A DNA stretch of 64,000 bases from Bin87 sp965220095 (lineage in GTDB: Bacteria > Chloroflexota > Dehalococcoidia > Lucifugimonadales > UBA3495): the NCBI GenBank assembly GCA_965220095.1, contig OZ244805.1:2604001-2668000 (forward strand). The letters run 5' to 3'. Position numbers and translations under genes: made by a program. Each line of letters starts with the position of its first letter. Position 1 is the stretch's first letter. The notes below the pieces were generated by a model. The model was given only the letters and a program-made list of their open reading frames with translations. It searched no databases and was not told the origin of the DNA. Positions 1 through 9,689 of this stretch are shown piece after piece.

Positions 1-670
1 AGCCTCGACCGGCCCGCGTTACTCCCTCCACCGCTTGCCGGCCGAACCACGGCGACAGCACCAGCATGGCGAAAAACATACTGCCGGCCGCCATTATGAA
101 CGGAGAACCGAACAGGTTGGTCAGCACTCGTCCGCTCAGCGTCCCCGCGCCGTAGCAGGCCGCCGACGTTAGAGCCAGGCCATACCCAAGAACGGACTTC
201 CAGTCTCGACCCCAGCTTTGCTTCAGGAAGTTGCCTCCCGTCAGCCCCAGACCGACCACCACCACGACCGTCCCCATGCCGATGAACACAGTCAGGCGTT
301 CGTCAAATCCCGGCACTCCAATCTCGGTGAATACGATGGCGTAGAACGCTGAAAATAACGCTGCCGCCCCAGTAATCGGCGTAACGCGAGACGCCCCCAC
401 CAGGCTGATGGCGACGTACTGCTGCGTGCGCCCGCCCATGTAGGTGAGGATGCCGTTGCCCAGAAACCAAACCATCGAGATGGCAGGCAGAGCTATAACC
501 GCCTGGAAATCGAACGCCAGCGCCAGCGCCCCCGCGAGCGCTGTCGACGCCACCAGCGACACGAGCGTGCCGGGCATTGGGGACATCCCCCGCATCCCCA
601 CGCGGGCAAAGATAGCGGCGCTGCCAAATCCCACCACCGAAATGCACGCCAACCCGATGGACAAAAGCAT
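1..670 (-). CDS. EamA/DMT-family permease (3' part cut by window edge)
   Basis: Translation of the reverse strand from the ATG at 670 gives a run of hydrophobic helices separated by short loops, including a GGRTQQYVAIS loop and a helix ending LFSAFYAIVFTE, then a second helical half. This is the pattern of EamA (drug/metabolite transporter superfamily) inner-membrane carriers, which usually have ten helices in two repeats of five. About seven helices are visible before the window ends. The substrate cannot be told from sequence. It starts only 3 bp after the purQ stop, so it is probably the last gene of a purQ-containing transcript. The frame is certain from the continuous hydrophobic reading; the subfamily is inferred. 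Confidence 0.72.
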   Translation of the reverse strand, partial: MLLSIGLACISVVGFGSAAIFARVGMRGMSPMPGTLVSLVASTALAGALALAFDFQAVIALPAISMVWFLGNGILTYMGGRTQQYVAISLVGASRVTPITGAAALFSAFYAIVFTEIGVPGFDERLTVFIGMGTVVVVVGLGLTGGNFLKQSWGRDWKSVLGYGLALTSAACYGAGTLSGRVLTNLFGSPFIMAAGSMFFAMLVLSPWFGRQAVEGVTRAGRG

Positions 671-673
671 CTG

Positions 674-1369
674 TTAGCGCCCGGCTCCCACGTCGGTCAT
701 GGAACCGAAAATCAGGTTGCCATCGTCAGAACCCAGCAAAAGCTCACAGCTGCGCTCAGGGTGAGGCATCATCCCCAGCACATTTCCCCGCGCGTTCAGG
801 ATGCCGGCGATGTTGGCGACCGAACCGTTCGGATTGGCGTCGGCCGTTGCCACGCCGTCAGCATCGCAATAGCGAAACAGGATGCGGCGCTGCTCCTCCA
901 GTTCCTGGAGAGTCCTGGCATCGGCGAAGTAGCTGCCCTCCCCGTGGGACACCGGCACTTCCAGCACCTGCTCGGGCGCGCAACGTCGGCTGAACGGTGT
1001 ATCGGTGCGCTCCGTCCGGAGGCGAGTCCACTGGCATCGATATTGCAGATGTTCGTTGCGACGCAATGCGCCCGGCAACAATCCGGCCTCGCAAAGTATC
1101 TGGAACCCGTTGCAGATGCCGATTACCAGGCCGCCGGCTTCGGCAAATTCTTTGACCGCACCCATCACCGGCGAAAATCGGGCGATCGCTCCGGCACGCA
1201 GGTAATCTCCGTAGGAAAAACCGCCCGGCACGATAATCGCGTCGTAGCCGGTCAGATCATCATCCTGATGCCAGATGTAGTCGGCTTCCTGGCCCAATAC
1301 GCCGTTCACGGCGTGATGGCAATCGGTTTCGCTCCAGGTGCCCGGAAAGACTAGGATGCCGAAGCGCAT
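674..1369 (-). CDS. purQ: Phosphoribosylformylglycinamidine synthase subunit PurQ (glutaminase)
   Basis: PurQ is the class I glutamine amidotransferase subunit that supplies ammonia to PurL for the fourth step of purine synthesis (FGAR to FGAM) in the cytoplasm. The 231-aa protein has the family landmarks: an N-terminal ILVFPGTWSETDC strand, VPGGFSYGDYLRAGAI, the nucleophile elbow GICNGFQ with catalytic Cys86, and the C-terminal MMPHPER with His203 and Glu205 completing the triad. Length matches the stand-alone PurQ of PurQ/PurL/PurS systems; purL and purS are not in the window. The gene follows the GatB/YqeY gene by 8 bp and precedes the EamA gene by 3 bp, which looks like one operon. The ATG at 1369 gives the expected N-terminus. 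Confidence 0.95.
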   Translation of the reverse strand: MRFGILVFPGTWSETDCHHAVNGVLGQEADYIWHQDDDLTGYDAIIVPGGFSYGDYLRAGAIARFSPVMGAVKEFAEAGGLVIGICNGFQILCEAGLLPGALRRNEHLQYRCQWTRLRTERTDTPFSRRCAPEQVLEVPVSHGEGSYFADARTLQELEEQRRILFRYCDADGVATADANPNGSVANIAGILNARGNVLGMMPHPERSCELLLGSDDGNLIFGSMTDVGAGR

Positions 1370-1377
1370 GGCGAGAA

Positions 1378-1830
1378 TCAGCCAGCAGTTTCCAGCAGCC
1401 GCGCAACGACAGCGTTGACATCGCCGCCGTCGGCCTTGCCGCGCACCTGCGGCATAATCCTTCCCATCACCTTGCCCCGGTCGGAGAGCCCCGTGGCGCC
1501 CAGATCCGCAATGGCCTGGCGGGCCAGCGCTTCCAGTTCTGCCACGCCCAACTGCTCCGGCAGGTATGCCTGCACCACTGCCAGCGCCGCCGTTTCCTGC
1601 AATACCAGGTCGTCACGGCCGCCATCGCTGAACATCTGGATGCTTTCGCGCCGATCCTTGACCTGCTTGGCCACCACGTCCACCACGCCAGCTTCATCCA
1701 GCTCTTTGAGGGTGTTCTTTTCAACCAGCTGAATCTGGCTTTTCAGGAACCGTAGAGCGTCCAGCCGTTCCTGATCCCGTGCGCGCATTGCGTGGCGAAT
1801 ATCTTCTTCCAAACGTTCCTTAATACTCAT
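1378..1830 (-). CDS. GatB/YqeY domain protein
   Basis: This is a 150-aa protein of the GatB/YqeY family, a small helical protein related to the tail of the amidotransferase subunit GatB and thought to interact with tRNA or charged-tRNA metabolism. Visible features are the N-terminal MSIKERLEEDIRHAMRARD helix, the LRFLKSQIQLVEKN segment, the repeated basic helix with KDRRESIQMF, and the C-terminal block GLSDRGKVMGRIMPQVRGKADG, which is the most conserved part. I chose the ATG at 1830 because family members begin MS(I/L)KERL; a longer reading from 1878 would add a non-homologous 16 residues. It lies immediately upstream of purQ on the same strand. The biochemical role of stand-alone YqeY proteins is poorly defined. 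Confidence 0.88.
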   Translation of the reverse strand: MSIKERLEEDIRHAMRARDQERLDALRFLKSQIQLVEKNTLKELDEAGVVDVVAKQVKDRRESIQMFSDGGRDDLVLQETAALAVVQAYLPEQLGVAELEALARQAIADLGATGLSDRGKVMGRIMPQVRGKADGGDVNAVVARLLETAG

Positions 1831-1937
1831 AATCGCACCGCCGCAATATATGCCTCCAGCCCCAACCAAGGGTGGCATGAAATCCGGCTGGCCAGCCCAT
1901 TCATGCTACAACGCCAGTGCCCCCAAAGCAACCGTGC

Positions 1938-1943
1938 TATAAT
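1938..1943 (+). promoter_or_regulatory. -10 box of the tRNA-Leu promoter
   Basis: A perfect TATAAT lies 10 bp before the tRNA 5' end, the usual distance for a stable-RNA gene with a short leader. No good -35 hexamer is seen 16-18 bp upstream, so only the -10 element is claimed. Confidence 0.5.
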
Positions 1944-1953
1944 TTGCCAACCT

Positions 1954-2040
1954 GCCGAAGTGGCGGAATGGTAGACGCGCCGGTCTCAAAAACCGGTGGG
2001 AGTAAATCCCGTGTCGGTTCGAGTCCGACCTTCGGCACCA
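1954..2040 (+). tRNA. tRNA-Leu (anticodon CAA)
   Basis: The 87-nt sequence folds as a type II tRNA: acceptor GCCGAAG pairs with CTTCGGC before discriminator A and an encoded CCA. The anticodon arm is CCGGT-CTCAAAA-ACCGG with anticodon CAA, which decodes UUG. A long variable arm (GTGGGAGTAAATCCCGT region) identifies a leucine-type tRNA, and the T arm has GTTCGAGTC. It sits just upstream of the divergent yqeY gene start and is followed by a strong terminator. Confidence 0.95.
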
Positions 2041-2050
2041 TTGCCCGTCC

Positions 2051-2085
2051 AAAGCCCCCGTCGCCTGCGCAAAACGGGGGTTTTT
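2051..2085 (+). terminator. Rho-independent terminator after tRNA-Leu
   Basis: CCCCCGT at 2055-2061 pairs with ACGGGGG at 2074-2080 and is followed by TTTTT. It begins 10 bp after the tRNA CCA end, so it terminates the tRNA transcript. A-rich sequence precedes the left arm. Confidence 0.85.
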
Positions 2086-2739
2086 CATGACCTGGATGGG
2101 GCATGGATACCGTTCGGTTACCCCGCGCTCAAAAACCAGCGCAAACGGGCGACGAACAGCCCAATCCACCCGCCCGATGGGCCGCTGCCGCCCGAATTGT
2201 TTGGGATGGAAGTCAACCCGGTGGGGACGCTGCCAGACCCCGCATCAACTCCTACACCTGCACTCCGTGCTGACCCTGCTTCATCAGTCCAGGCGCTGGT
2301 TGAGCCGACTCTAACAACGGCATTATTTCTAGCCGGTTGAGAGTTGGCGACGCCATCCAGGTGTTGGGTTTTCGAAAGGTCTTATTGATTTAGCGCGACG
2401 TACAATGGTTACCTCCTGATAGTCTTCTCGCTTTCTGGCGCTGCAGCACATGCCCGATCATTGAGTTCAATGCGTGCTGACTCCTCAAACTTACTGCTTG
2501 CACCGTTTGGGCGCACCGCAGATGATCAAACAATGGCGTGTTTGCCATAATAATGCCTGGCGAACCAGTTCCCTGGTTTGGTTCGAAAGCGGATCCTCTG
2601 CCAAATCACCTTGGTTTGCCCAAACAAAAGTCTCGTACTCCGTTAGGACAACAGCCGTTGGAGGGACACCGACCCGGAAATTCAATTGCCGGATTTTCGG
2701 CCACTTCGCGATGAATGCTCAGATCACATTGTGTAATCT
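2086..2739. other. Intergenic stretch with no gene seen
   Basis: About 650 bp between the tRNA terminator and the 3' end of the helicase gene. Only short open frames without family features, ribosome sites or codon bias were found. It may contain decayed sequence, but nothing is recognisable. Confidence 0.6.
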
Positions 2740-5700
2740 TCAGCCCGGAACCTGGGCCGGCTGTGGTAGTTGGAGCAGTGCGTGAACCTGGCTTGCGGCT
2801 ATCTCGTCGTTTCCAAACCGGATGACCAGGTTCCCGGCTTCCAGCGAAGCCACCGGCACACCGTCTCGGAACACGATGCGATTGCCCGGCACAGCCGGTA
2901 CCCGGTCCCCGGTGGTGAGGATGCCCACCAAGTTGAGAGGATCGCAGGCCGACACGACCACCATGTTTCCGGTGGGGTCGCTGCGGTTGACTTCCCGCAG
3001 CAAGTCGACGGCTTCCGGAAGGGCAAATTGTTCGCCCACGAAGCTGGAGACGAATCGGCCTCCCCGAATCTCGCCACGGGCTTCCATCCGGCGTAAAACG
3101 CGGACTGCATCGCGCCAACTGGGCCCGGCGGACTCCCGCGTCAACAGCTCCGGTAACACTACCCCGTATCGCCGCAGCAGTTGCGTCACGCGCATTTCCA
3201 GAGCATCGGTCGCGGGATCCAGCGGCTCCAGGATCGACCAGCGGCTATAGCTCTCCCGGCGGCGCGGGTCGAGCTTTCGCGTGGGGATGTGCCGGCGACG
3301 GGACGACCGGCTGCCGTTTGAAGCCCGGTTGCGATGCCCGCCGGCGCCGCCGTTCACCCGGCGCCGCAAAGGTTGCAGGCTATCGGAGGTAACCCTGCCC
3401 TGCGCCGCCAATAACCACAGGGCTTCTTCAACGTCGGATGGCAACCGCCGGGTAATGGCGATGATATCGGAGATGAAGCAAGCGCCCCGCTGGGATAGCA
3501 CTGACATCACCTCTTCCGTCGCGCCATTCCCGTGCTGACCCTCGGTTTGAGCTGGTCCAAGCAGCCAGTCCAGACACTCCCGAAGGGCCAGCGTAATGGG
3601 TGTGGCGCGGGTCAACGGCGACCTGACGCCCGGTCCATTAGCGGCTGCGAGTTGCCGGCTCATGCAGCCCCACACCACGGCGCCGCCCACGCACAAACGA
3701 TCCAGCAGGCCGGCGTTGTAATCCCCAATCCGGGGTGAAAGCACTTCGGTCTCCAGGACACCGGCGGCGATGTCGAACCCCTGGAGCTGCTCGATAACAT
3801 CCAGCAGCCCGCCCTCACCTACTGCCGTGGTTACCGGGTCCAGATGCTGCCACCGGAGCAGGAACCGCATCAGGGCGGCCTGGGAAACCGGCTCGATTAG
3901 TCGACGGAGCCGGCCCAAAGTGCCCCGGTGGATGCGAGCCAGTATCCGGCGGTCGCAAAATTCCACTTCAACCGCTCCGCTCCGGAAACTGCCGCGCAAA
4001 ACCAGTCCTTCCCCTTCCAGTTGGGCCAGAGCATAGCCGACATCCGCGGAGTCCAGCCGAAGCGTTGCGGCCAGCTCGCCGGCGGTGACGGGCCCAGAGC
4101 ACTCGACCCACCCTCGCATGATGGACAGCGTAGCCAGCTCGGTCGTCATCTCGGGGGCGACGCCCGGAATATCGCTGGGCAGTGGGCTAAAGCTGGCCGG
4201 CGCGTATGCGGCGAACGCCACGGGCAGTCGTTCCGCCGCTACCCAAGCGCGCCACTCATCGGGTAGGGTCAGACGGTAGGCTCGACCAGCAGCGGCCAGA
4301 TCGGCGAACCACCCGGCCATCCGGCGCGAATCTGAGTTGCCGCGGTCGCCGGCCCCATCCGTCTCCGGTAGGATTCCCAGGTTCAACAGCGCGTCGTGCA
4401 ATTCGTCAGCGTCCCGAATTGGCGGCCAGGCGTTGGCGTGTTCCTCTGCGATCGCGCTGTCGTCCAGCTGCCCCAGTTCTCGGGCATCCTCGGGCAGGGC
4501 CCGGCGCAGCGTAACGGCTCTGGCGCGCCGCTCCTCCAGGGGAGCGTCATCCAGGAAGGCGTAGGGCATGGCGTTCAGAATCTGGTGGCAGAATACAGAG
4601 GGCTGCACCGTGTCGCGAGCGTACACTTCAATGTCGCCCGCCTCAATGGTTGCCAGAACATTCTGAAGGCCCGGCAGATCCATCGCTTCGGTGAGACAAT
4701 CGCGGACGGTCTCGAATACCAGCGGGTGATCCGGTGGGTCGATCACTTCGCCGGGGGCGTTGTCCTGGCATTGGACCTGAGCCGGGAATACTGCCGCCAG
4801 CAGGTCCTCGGAGCGCATCCGCTGTATCGGCGCGGGCACCTTGCGTCCTCCCGTATGTCGGAGCAGCGCCAGAAACCTGGTGGCATTCCACCGCCATCGT
4901 GTACCGAACACGGGCGCCTGCAACACCGCCTGCAAAAGCACTTCGTCCACCGTGCGGGGAGACAGGTAGGTAAACACGTCGGACAGCGGAAACGAGAGAT
5001 TCGGCCCCAGGGAGAAATTCAACCCATCGTCGGTAGCGGATGCCTGCAATTCAAAGTCAAAGGTGCGGCAGATGCGTTTTCGCAATGCCATGCCCCAGGC
5101 CCGGTTAATTGCGGCTCCAAACGGCGAGTGGATCACCAGTTGCATCCCGCCACTCTCGTCGAAGAAACGCTCCGCGACGACCCGATTGCCGGTGGGAACC
5201 ATCCCCAGCACCCGCTTGCCCTCTGCCAGATACTCCACAATCTGACGGGCGGCGGCGGCATTTATGCCGCATCCCTGAACCAGCCAGGCCTCGGCATCGT
5301 CGGGACGTTCCAGCCGCACATCCACCGCTTCGCGCAAATCGGAAATTTCGCCGGACAGCTCCCTCGTTCTGCCCGGCGCCTCGCCCAACCAAAACGGGAT
5401 GGTGGGAGCCAGGCCCTGGGCGTCCTCAACCCTAACTTTGCCCCCCTCCACCCGTCGAATCTTCCAGGGTGTGTTGCCCAGCAGAAACACGTCGCCGGCC
5501 ATACTCTCAATGGCGAAGTCCTCGTTGACGGTGCCGACGAATATGTCCTCCGGGACGGCGATCACGTCGTAGTCGGCATTGTCGGGGATGGCGCCGCCGC
5601 TGGTCAACGCGGCGAGGCGGGCACCGCGCCGGCCTTTGAGCACGTGATTCACACCGTCCCGGTGCAGGTGCGCTCCCCGGCGGCCCAGTCTGGGCGCCAT

Positions 5701-7083
5701 GCCCTCCGAGAGGGCGTCGACGACCTGATCGAACCTGGGCCTGGGCAGACCCCGATAGACGTAGGACCTGACGCACAATTCAAAGAGATCGTCTTCCGGC
5801 CAATCTTCTGCGGCGCACGCGGCCACCATCTGCTGGGCCAGCACGTCCAGAGGCCAATCGGGGATGCGGAGCGTATCCAGGTTGCCGCCGCGCACGGCCC
5901 GGCACAGGGCGGCGCATTCCACCAGTTCATCGCGAGTCAGCGGGAACAGGGCGCCTTTCGGTGTCCCGGCTACGGTGTGTCCGGAGCGGCCCACTCGCTG
6001 CAACAGCAGCCCGATGGAGCGAGGCGACCCAATCTGACACACCAGGTCCACCACCCCAATGTCGATGCCGAGTTCCAGGGAAGCAGTGGCCACGCATACC
6101 TTGACCTCACCCTGCTTCAATCTCCCTTCCGCAGCCAGTCGTGTGGTTCGCGAGAGGCTGCCGTGATGTGCCACCACTGCCGCGTCTCCCATCCGCAGGG
6201 AGAGCTGGTGGGCCACTCGTTCCACCAACCGGCGGGTATTGACGAATACCAGCGTGGTTCCGTGACCGGCGGCCAGACCCGCCACGGTATCCAGCGTTTG
6301 TCCCCAGACCTCATGGGTCGCGATGGGCCCCAGTTCTGCCCCCGGGAGTTGCACCTCCAGACTCATACGCCTGGTGTGACCAGTATCCACGATGAGACAA
6401 TCGGCAACACCGTCGCCCGAAATGTGCCGGTTGCCCACCAGGAACCGGGCCAACTCCTCGATAGGACGTTGCGTGGCCGACAGGCCCACCCTGACGACGG
6501 GATTACGGGCCAGCGCGCACAACCGCTCCACCGACAGCGACAGATGAGCGCCACGCTTGTCGTCGGCGACGGCATGGATCTCGTCGAGGATGATGGTCTT
6601 CACGTCGGCCAGCCCGCGCCGTCCGCTCTCAGATGTCAGTAGAATGTAAAGCGATTCCGGCGTGGTTATCAGGATGTGAGGCGGTTGTTTCACCATCCGC
6701 TGGCGCTCCGCAGCGGGCGTGTCGCCGGTTCGCACCGCCGTCCTCATGGCCGGCAGGGGCGTGCCCCGGGCTTCGGCCAGGGCGTGGATTTCCTCCAGGG
6801 GCGTGGCCAGGTTTTTCTGTATGTCGTTGGACAGGGCTTTGAGCGGCGACACGTAGACGACCTGGGTGGCGTCGGGCAGCCCTTCCCGCAGACCCTGACG
6901 CAACAGCTGGTCGATGCAGGTCAGGAAGGCAGCCAGGGTTTTGCCCGAACCGGTGGGCGCGGCAATGAGGGTGTGCTGCCCCTGTGCGATGGCCGACCAC
7001 CCGTCGGTCTGGGCCTGGGTAGGCGCCTCGAAGTGGCTCCGGAACCAGTCCTGAATGATGGGATGAAATTGGGCAAGCGACAT
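2740..7083 (-). CDS. lhr: Lhr-type superfamily 2 DEAD/H ATP-dependent helicase
   Basis: Large 1447-aa 3'-5' nucleic-acid helicase of the Lhr (long helicase related) family, implicated in DNA repair. RecA domain 1 carries Walker A APTGSGKT (42-49), TTPESLYILL (140-149), Walker B DEIH (167-170) and SAT (202-204). RecA domain 2 has FVNTRR (280-285) and motif VI QRVGRSGH (362-369). The Lhr winged-helix and DUF1998-less Lhr core follow (for example TGNRVVAERFFDESGGMQLV). The C-terminal extension ends with the Lhr block RYGVVLPELLTRES and RGGRFVSSFVGEQFALPEAV. Length is close to the roughly 1500 aa of actinobacterial full-length Lhr, so it is the complete Lhr rather than Lhr-Core. It is flanked by non-coding DNA and appears monocistronic. 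The start ATG at 7083 gives the canonical MSLAQFHPIIQDWF opening. Confidence 0.93.
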   Translation of the reverse strand: MSLAQFHPIIQDWFRSHFEAPTQAQTDGWSAIAQGQHTLIAAPTGSGKTLAAFLTCIDQLLRQGLREGLPDATQVVYVSPLKALSNDIQKNLATPLEEIHALAEARGTPLPAMRTAVRTGDTPAAERQRMVKQPPHILITTPESLYILLTSESGRRGLADVKTIILDEIHAVADDKRGAHLSLSVERLCALARNPVVRVGLSATQRPIEELARFLVGNRHISGDGVADCLIVDTGHTRRMSLEVQLPGAELGPIATHEVWGQTLDTVAGLAAGHGTTLVFVNTRRLVERVAHQLSLRMGDAAVVAHHGSLSRTTRLAAEGRLKQGEVKVCVATASLELGIDIGVVDLVCQIGSPRSIGLLLQRVGRSGHTVAGTPKGALFPLTRDELVECAALCRAVRGGNLDTLRIPDWPLDVLAQQMVAACAAEDWPEDDLFELCVRSYVYRGLPRPRFDQVVDALSEGMAPRLGRRGAHLHRDGVNHVLKGRRGARLAALTSGGAIPDNADYDVIAVPEDIFVGTVNEDFAIESMAGDVFLLGNTPWKIRRVEGGKVRVEDAQGLAPTIPFWLGEAPGRTRELSGEISDLREAVDVRLERPDDAEAWLVQGCGINAAAARQIVEYLAEGKRVLGMVPTGNRVVAERFFDESGGMQLVIHSPFGAAINRAWGMALRKRICRTFDFELQASATDDGLNFSLGPNLSFPLSDVFTYLSPRTVDEVLLQAVLQAPVFGTRWRWNATRFLALLRHTGGRKVPAPIQRMRSEDLLAAVFPAQVQCQDNAPGEVIDPPDHPLVFETVRDCLTEAMDLPGLQNVLATIEAGDIEVYARDTVQPSVFCHQILNAMPYAFLDDAPLEERRARAVTLRRALPEDARELGQLDDSAIAEEHANAWPPIRDADELHDALLNLGILPETDGAGDRGNSDSRRMAGWFADLAAAGRAYRLTLPDEWRAWVAAERLPVAFAAYAPASFSPLPSDIPGVAPEMTTELATLSIMRGWVECSGPVTAGELAATLRLDSADVGYALAQLEGEGLVLRGSFRSGAVEVEFCDRRILARIHRGTLGRLRRLIEPVSQAALMRFLLRWQHLDPVTTAVGEGGLLDVIEQLQGFDIAAGVLETEVLSPRIGDYNAGLLDRLCVGGAVVWGCMSRQLAAANGPGVRSPLTRATPITLALRECLDWLLGPAQTEGQHGNGATEEVMSVLSQRGACFISDIIAITRRLPSDVEEALWLLAAQGRVTSDSLQPLRRRVNGGAGGHRNRASNGSRSSRRRHIPTRKLDPRRRESYSRWSILEPLDPATDALEMRVTQLLRRYGVVLPELLTRESAGPSWRDAVRVLRRMEARGEIRGGRFVSSFVGEQFALPEAVDLLREVNRSDPTGNMVVVSACDPLNLVGILTTGDRVPAVPGNRIVFRDGVPVASLEAGNLVIRFGNDEIAASQVHALLQLPQPAQVPG

Positions 7084-7156
7084 GGTGCCAGTTTAGCAGA
7101 GGAGGGGCTCTCGGCCGAAGGCCGGCGTGTCACTCGGGAAAGCCGTCCACCTCCGA

Positions 7157-7182
7157 ACGATCCTGGGCAACGATCCTGGGCA
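7157..7182 (+). repeat. 13-bp perfect tandem duplication
   Basis: ACGATCCTGGGCA occurs twice in direct succession in the non-coding DNA upstream of lhr. It belongs to a set of short tandem duplications scattered through this window. Confidence 0.8.
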
Positions 7183-7361
7183 ACTCCCAGGGCCTTTCGA
7201 TTATTGGTGAAAGAGGCAGGTGAAGTAGCTTGGTGCTAAACCCGAATCCACCGAAAAGATAAATGTCGCGGCGTGCTGAAGGGGTAAGAAAGTGCCCCTG
7301 TGCATCGGGGATAATGGTTTTGGAAACACAGAACCGACCCGAGACCAGGAGCACCCGATAG

Positions 7362-8741
7362 ATGCTACCACTTGACCATCCCGACCGGATCCAAATCACC
7401 TTTGATGACCACCGCCTGGTGGCGAATGCCGGGCTGATCCTGCCAGCCACCTTGGCCCTGCATCTCGGCCTGCCCCAACTGGTACAGGAGTGCCTCGACC
7501 TGGGCGACGCGCCGGGCCGAGCCAACACCGGCGACAAGATGATGACCCTGGTGGCCTCCGCGCTGGCTGGCGGCGACTGCATCGACGCCGCCGACGTGTT
7601 GCGCACCGGCAGGACGGCCGGCACTCTCGGCTGCGTGGTCAAGGCGCCATCCACCCTGGGTACCTGCCTGGGAACGTTCCTGCGCAGCTTCCGGTGGGGC
7701 CACGTCCGCCAGCTGGATCGGGTGAGTCGCGAGCTGCTGGCCCGGGCCTGGGCTGCTGGGGCCGGCACCGGCGACGTGCTGATGTCTCGGCTGCGCGAGG
7801 GCCGGGCCAACACCGTTCGGGGCGCCGCCCACTTCCTGCGTGAGACGGTGGGCCGGGTGCGCTACGCCGGGGCCAGGGGGCAACTCACGGTGCGGGCCGA
7901 CAGCGGCTTCTACACTCATGGCGTGGTATCCGTCTGCCGCAAGACGAATGTCCACTTCTCCATCACCATCCGCCAGCACGCCCGCCTGCGCAATCTCATC
8001 GAGGCGATACCCGAGGCGGACTGGACGCCCATACCCTACTGTATGGACGGCGCCGCCGCTCTGGCCGAGACCACCTACACAGCCTGTCTCAGAAGTCTGA
8101 CGTCCTCAAGGCCATCGATTTATTGACGCCGACTTACGCTGGCAAAATGATAATCTCTGACGTATTCCCAACCTATTCATGCCGATAGGCGTCCAAATCC
8201 GTCTGCCCCGCGCAGCATAAAACTAGGCAAGAGGCTTCGTGAGACAGGCTGTACACTCCCATTCCGAAGTGAGCCCGACGCCGCGCCGGTGCGGCTCAGC
8301 GTCCGGCGGGTGCAGCCCACGCCCGGTTCCCAACTGGCCCTCTTCGCCACTTACAGCTATCACGGCTGCATCACCGACCGGGACGGGGCAACCTTGGCAC
8401 TGGCGGCCGACCATCGCCGCCACGCCGAGATCGAGAATGCCATTCGCGACCTCAAGTACGGCGTTGGACTCAACCATCTCCCCTCGGGGCGCTTCGCCGC
8501 CAACGCTGCCTGGCTGGCCGTCCAGGTGCTGGCGCATAACCTCGCTCGCTGGACGGCGCGGCTCGGTCTGGGCGAGCAGGTAATGACCACCAAGACCCTC
8601 CGGCGGCGCTTCTGCTCCCTCGCCGGACGGCTCACCCGCTCGGCGCGCCGCCTCACCCTGCATCTTCCCCAGCGCTGGCCCTGGGAAACCCAGTTCAGTG
8701 GCGCCCTGGCGCGGTTGCGCGCCCGGCCACTCCCAGCCTGA
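7362..8741 (+). pseudogene. IS1380-family transposase, split by a MITE and a frameshift
   Basis: The first part (7362-8079) has the IS1380 N-terminus ending its core with the DDE strand LTVRADSGFY. The second part (about 8262-8741) has VRLSVRRVQPTPGSQLALF, a TYSYHGCITD strand, and the catalytic-Glu helix HRRHAEIENAIRDLKYG, followed by the normal C-terminus. The two parts are separated by a 172-bp insertion. Even after removing that insertion and one target copy, a TGA remains two codons after TPIPK and a one-base shift is needed to join the halves, so the gene was independently frameshifted. It acts only as a remnant of DNA cut-and-paste transposition machinery. Confidence 0.82.
8080..8251. 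mobile_element. 172-bp MITE inserted in the IS1380 transposase
   Basis: The ends are perfect 12-bp inverted repeats, CAGCCTGTCTCA at 8080-8091 and TGAGACAGGCTG at 8240-8251. The 4-bp sequence TACA is duplicated on both sides (8076-8079 and 8252-8255). No coding capacity is present. Removing the element plus one TACA restores the transposase sequence context (TTYTPIPK), which proves an insertion event rather than chance repeats. Confidence 0.85.
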
Positions 8742-9012
8742 CGGCGCCCGTCTCCCACTGACCCGCCATCCGGCCAACTGAACGTCCCCGCCAACTCGCA
8801 CCAACTCGGTCCGCGAGGGGCACTTCCGGCCTACCGCCTGTCGAATTCCGCCCGCCATGGCCGCACGGCCGCCCTCATCGTGCCGATGTGGCTGCCCTCA
8901 CGCCGCCCTCATCCCCATCTATTGGAATCTGGTTGGGCCCGTTCGCCTTCCCTTACCCATCATCCCTTGTGTCAACGACACGGACCTCTCGCTTCGGTGG
9001 ATTCGGGGTTAG

Positions 9013-9403
9013 TGAGTCCGTAGTGGCCTTCTCCCGCCTTAACTGGAAACGAGCCGCACAGCGCCTCTGGCGCAGCATCATGCGGTTGCTGCTCGACTGG
9101 AGTTGTGCGGGTAGAGTTCTGACGAACTCGTGAGGTGCGCCTGTTGCGGCGGCAGTTTCCGACGCACGTCGCGCTGTCGAACAGCGCAGAGTTCCTGACG
9201 GAACGTTGGTAGCATCTCACCCCACATTTCCCACCGCTGAAGCTGACGACGTTATCCGCTATCAGTGAATGTTCAAGCCTGCGGGATGCGGCAGGGTCCC
9301 TTTCGCGGTCACAGAGATCTAACCGCTTGACCTTGTCTGCTCTATGGACTAGTTTGTAATCTAGTCAGCTGCTGAGCAGCACTAAGGCGCAACCGGAGGG
9401 TGC
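9013..9403. other. Intergenic stretch with no gene seen
   Basis: Nearly 400 bp between the IS1380 right end and the antitoxin gene. No gene, clear promoter or repeat family was recognised. Confidence 0.55.
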
Positions 9404-9664
9404 ATGAGCAATGTCTGGCAGGTGCAGGATGCCAAGGCCCGGTTCAGCGAGATGCTGGAGACCAGCTTGACTGAGGGTCCGCAGATCGTGACCAGGCGGG
9501 GTGTGGAGACCGCGGTGCTGGTTCCCATTGAGCAGTGGCGCCGTTTGGAGCGGATGACCAGACCCGGCCTGAAGGAATTATTGTTGGCTCCGGAGGCGCG
9601 CACGGAGGAGTTGACCCCACCGCGTCCGGAATATCGCCGGCGGGCTCCGGTCAGCTTCGAATAG
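9404..9664 (+). CDS. Phd/YefM-family antitoxin
   Basis: 86-aa DNA-binding antitoxin of a type II toxin-antitoxin pair. The N-terminus MSNVWQVQDAKARFSEML, followed by GPQIVTRRGVETAVLVPIEQW, is the Phd/YefM fold signature, in which a swapped dimer binds the promoter. The disordered C-terminus (PRPEYRRRAPVSFE) is the toxin-neutralising tail typical of antitoxins that pair with VapC-like PIN toxins. The ATG follows GGAGGGTGC, a good ribosome site. The PIN toxin lies directly downstream, as expected for an autoregulated operon. Confidence 0.88.
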   Translation: MSNVWQVQDAKARFSEMLETSLTEGPQIVTRRGVETAVLVPIEQWRRLERMTRPGLKELLLAPEARTEELTPPRPEYRRRAPVSFE

Positions 9665-9689
9665 CGTCGTATACCTGCTCGATACCAAC

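Larger units (their letters stand above)
7236..9012 (+). mobile_element. IS1380-family insertion sequence, decayed
   Basis: Terminal inverted repeats bound the element. The left end at 7236 reads CTAAACCCGAATCCACCGAA and the right end, complemented from 8993-9012, reads CTAACCCCGAATCCACCGAA, so 19 of 20 bases match. The 1.78-kb length and the DDE_Tnp_1 transposase between the ends fit IS1380. No convincing target duplication was seen next to the ends. A second, smaller element (8080-8251) has inserted into its transposase gene, so this copy cannot move by itself. Confidence 0.82.

Noticed and set aside
4396..6642. 748-codon open frame on the plus strand
   Set aside because: It lies wholly antisense to the lhr helicase, which has all its motifs. 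Long antisense frames are expected at this GC content, and its translation has no family features.
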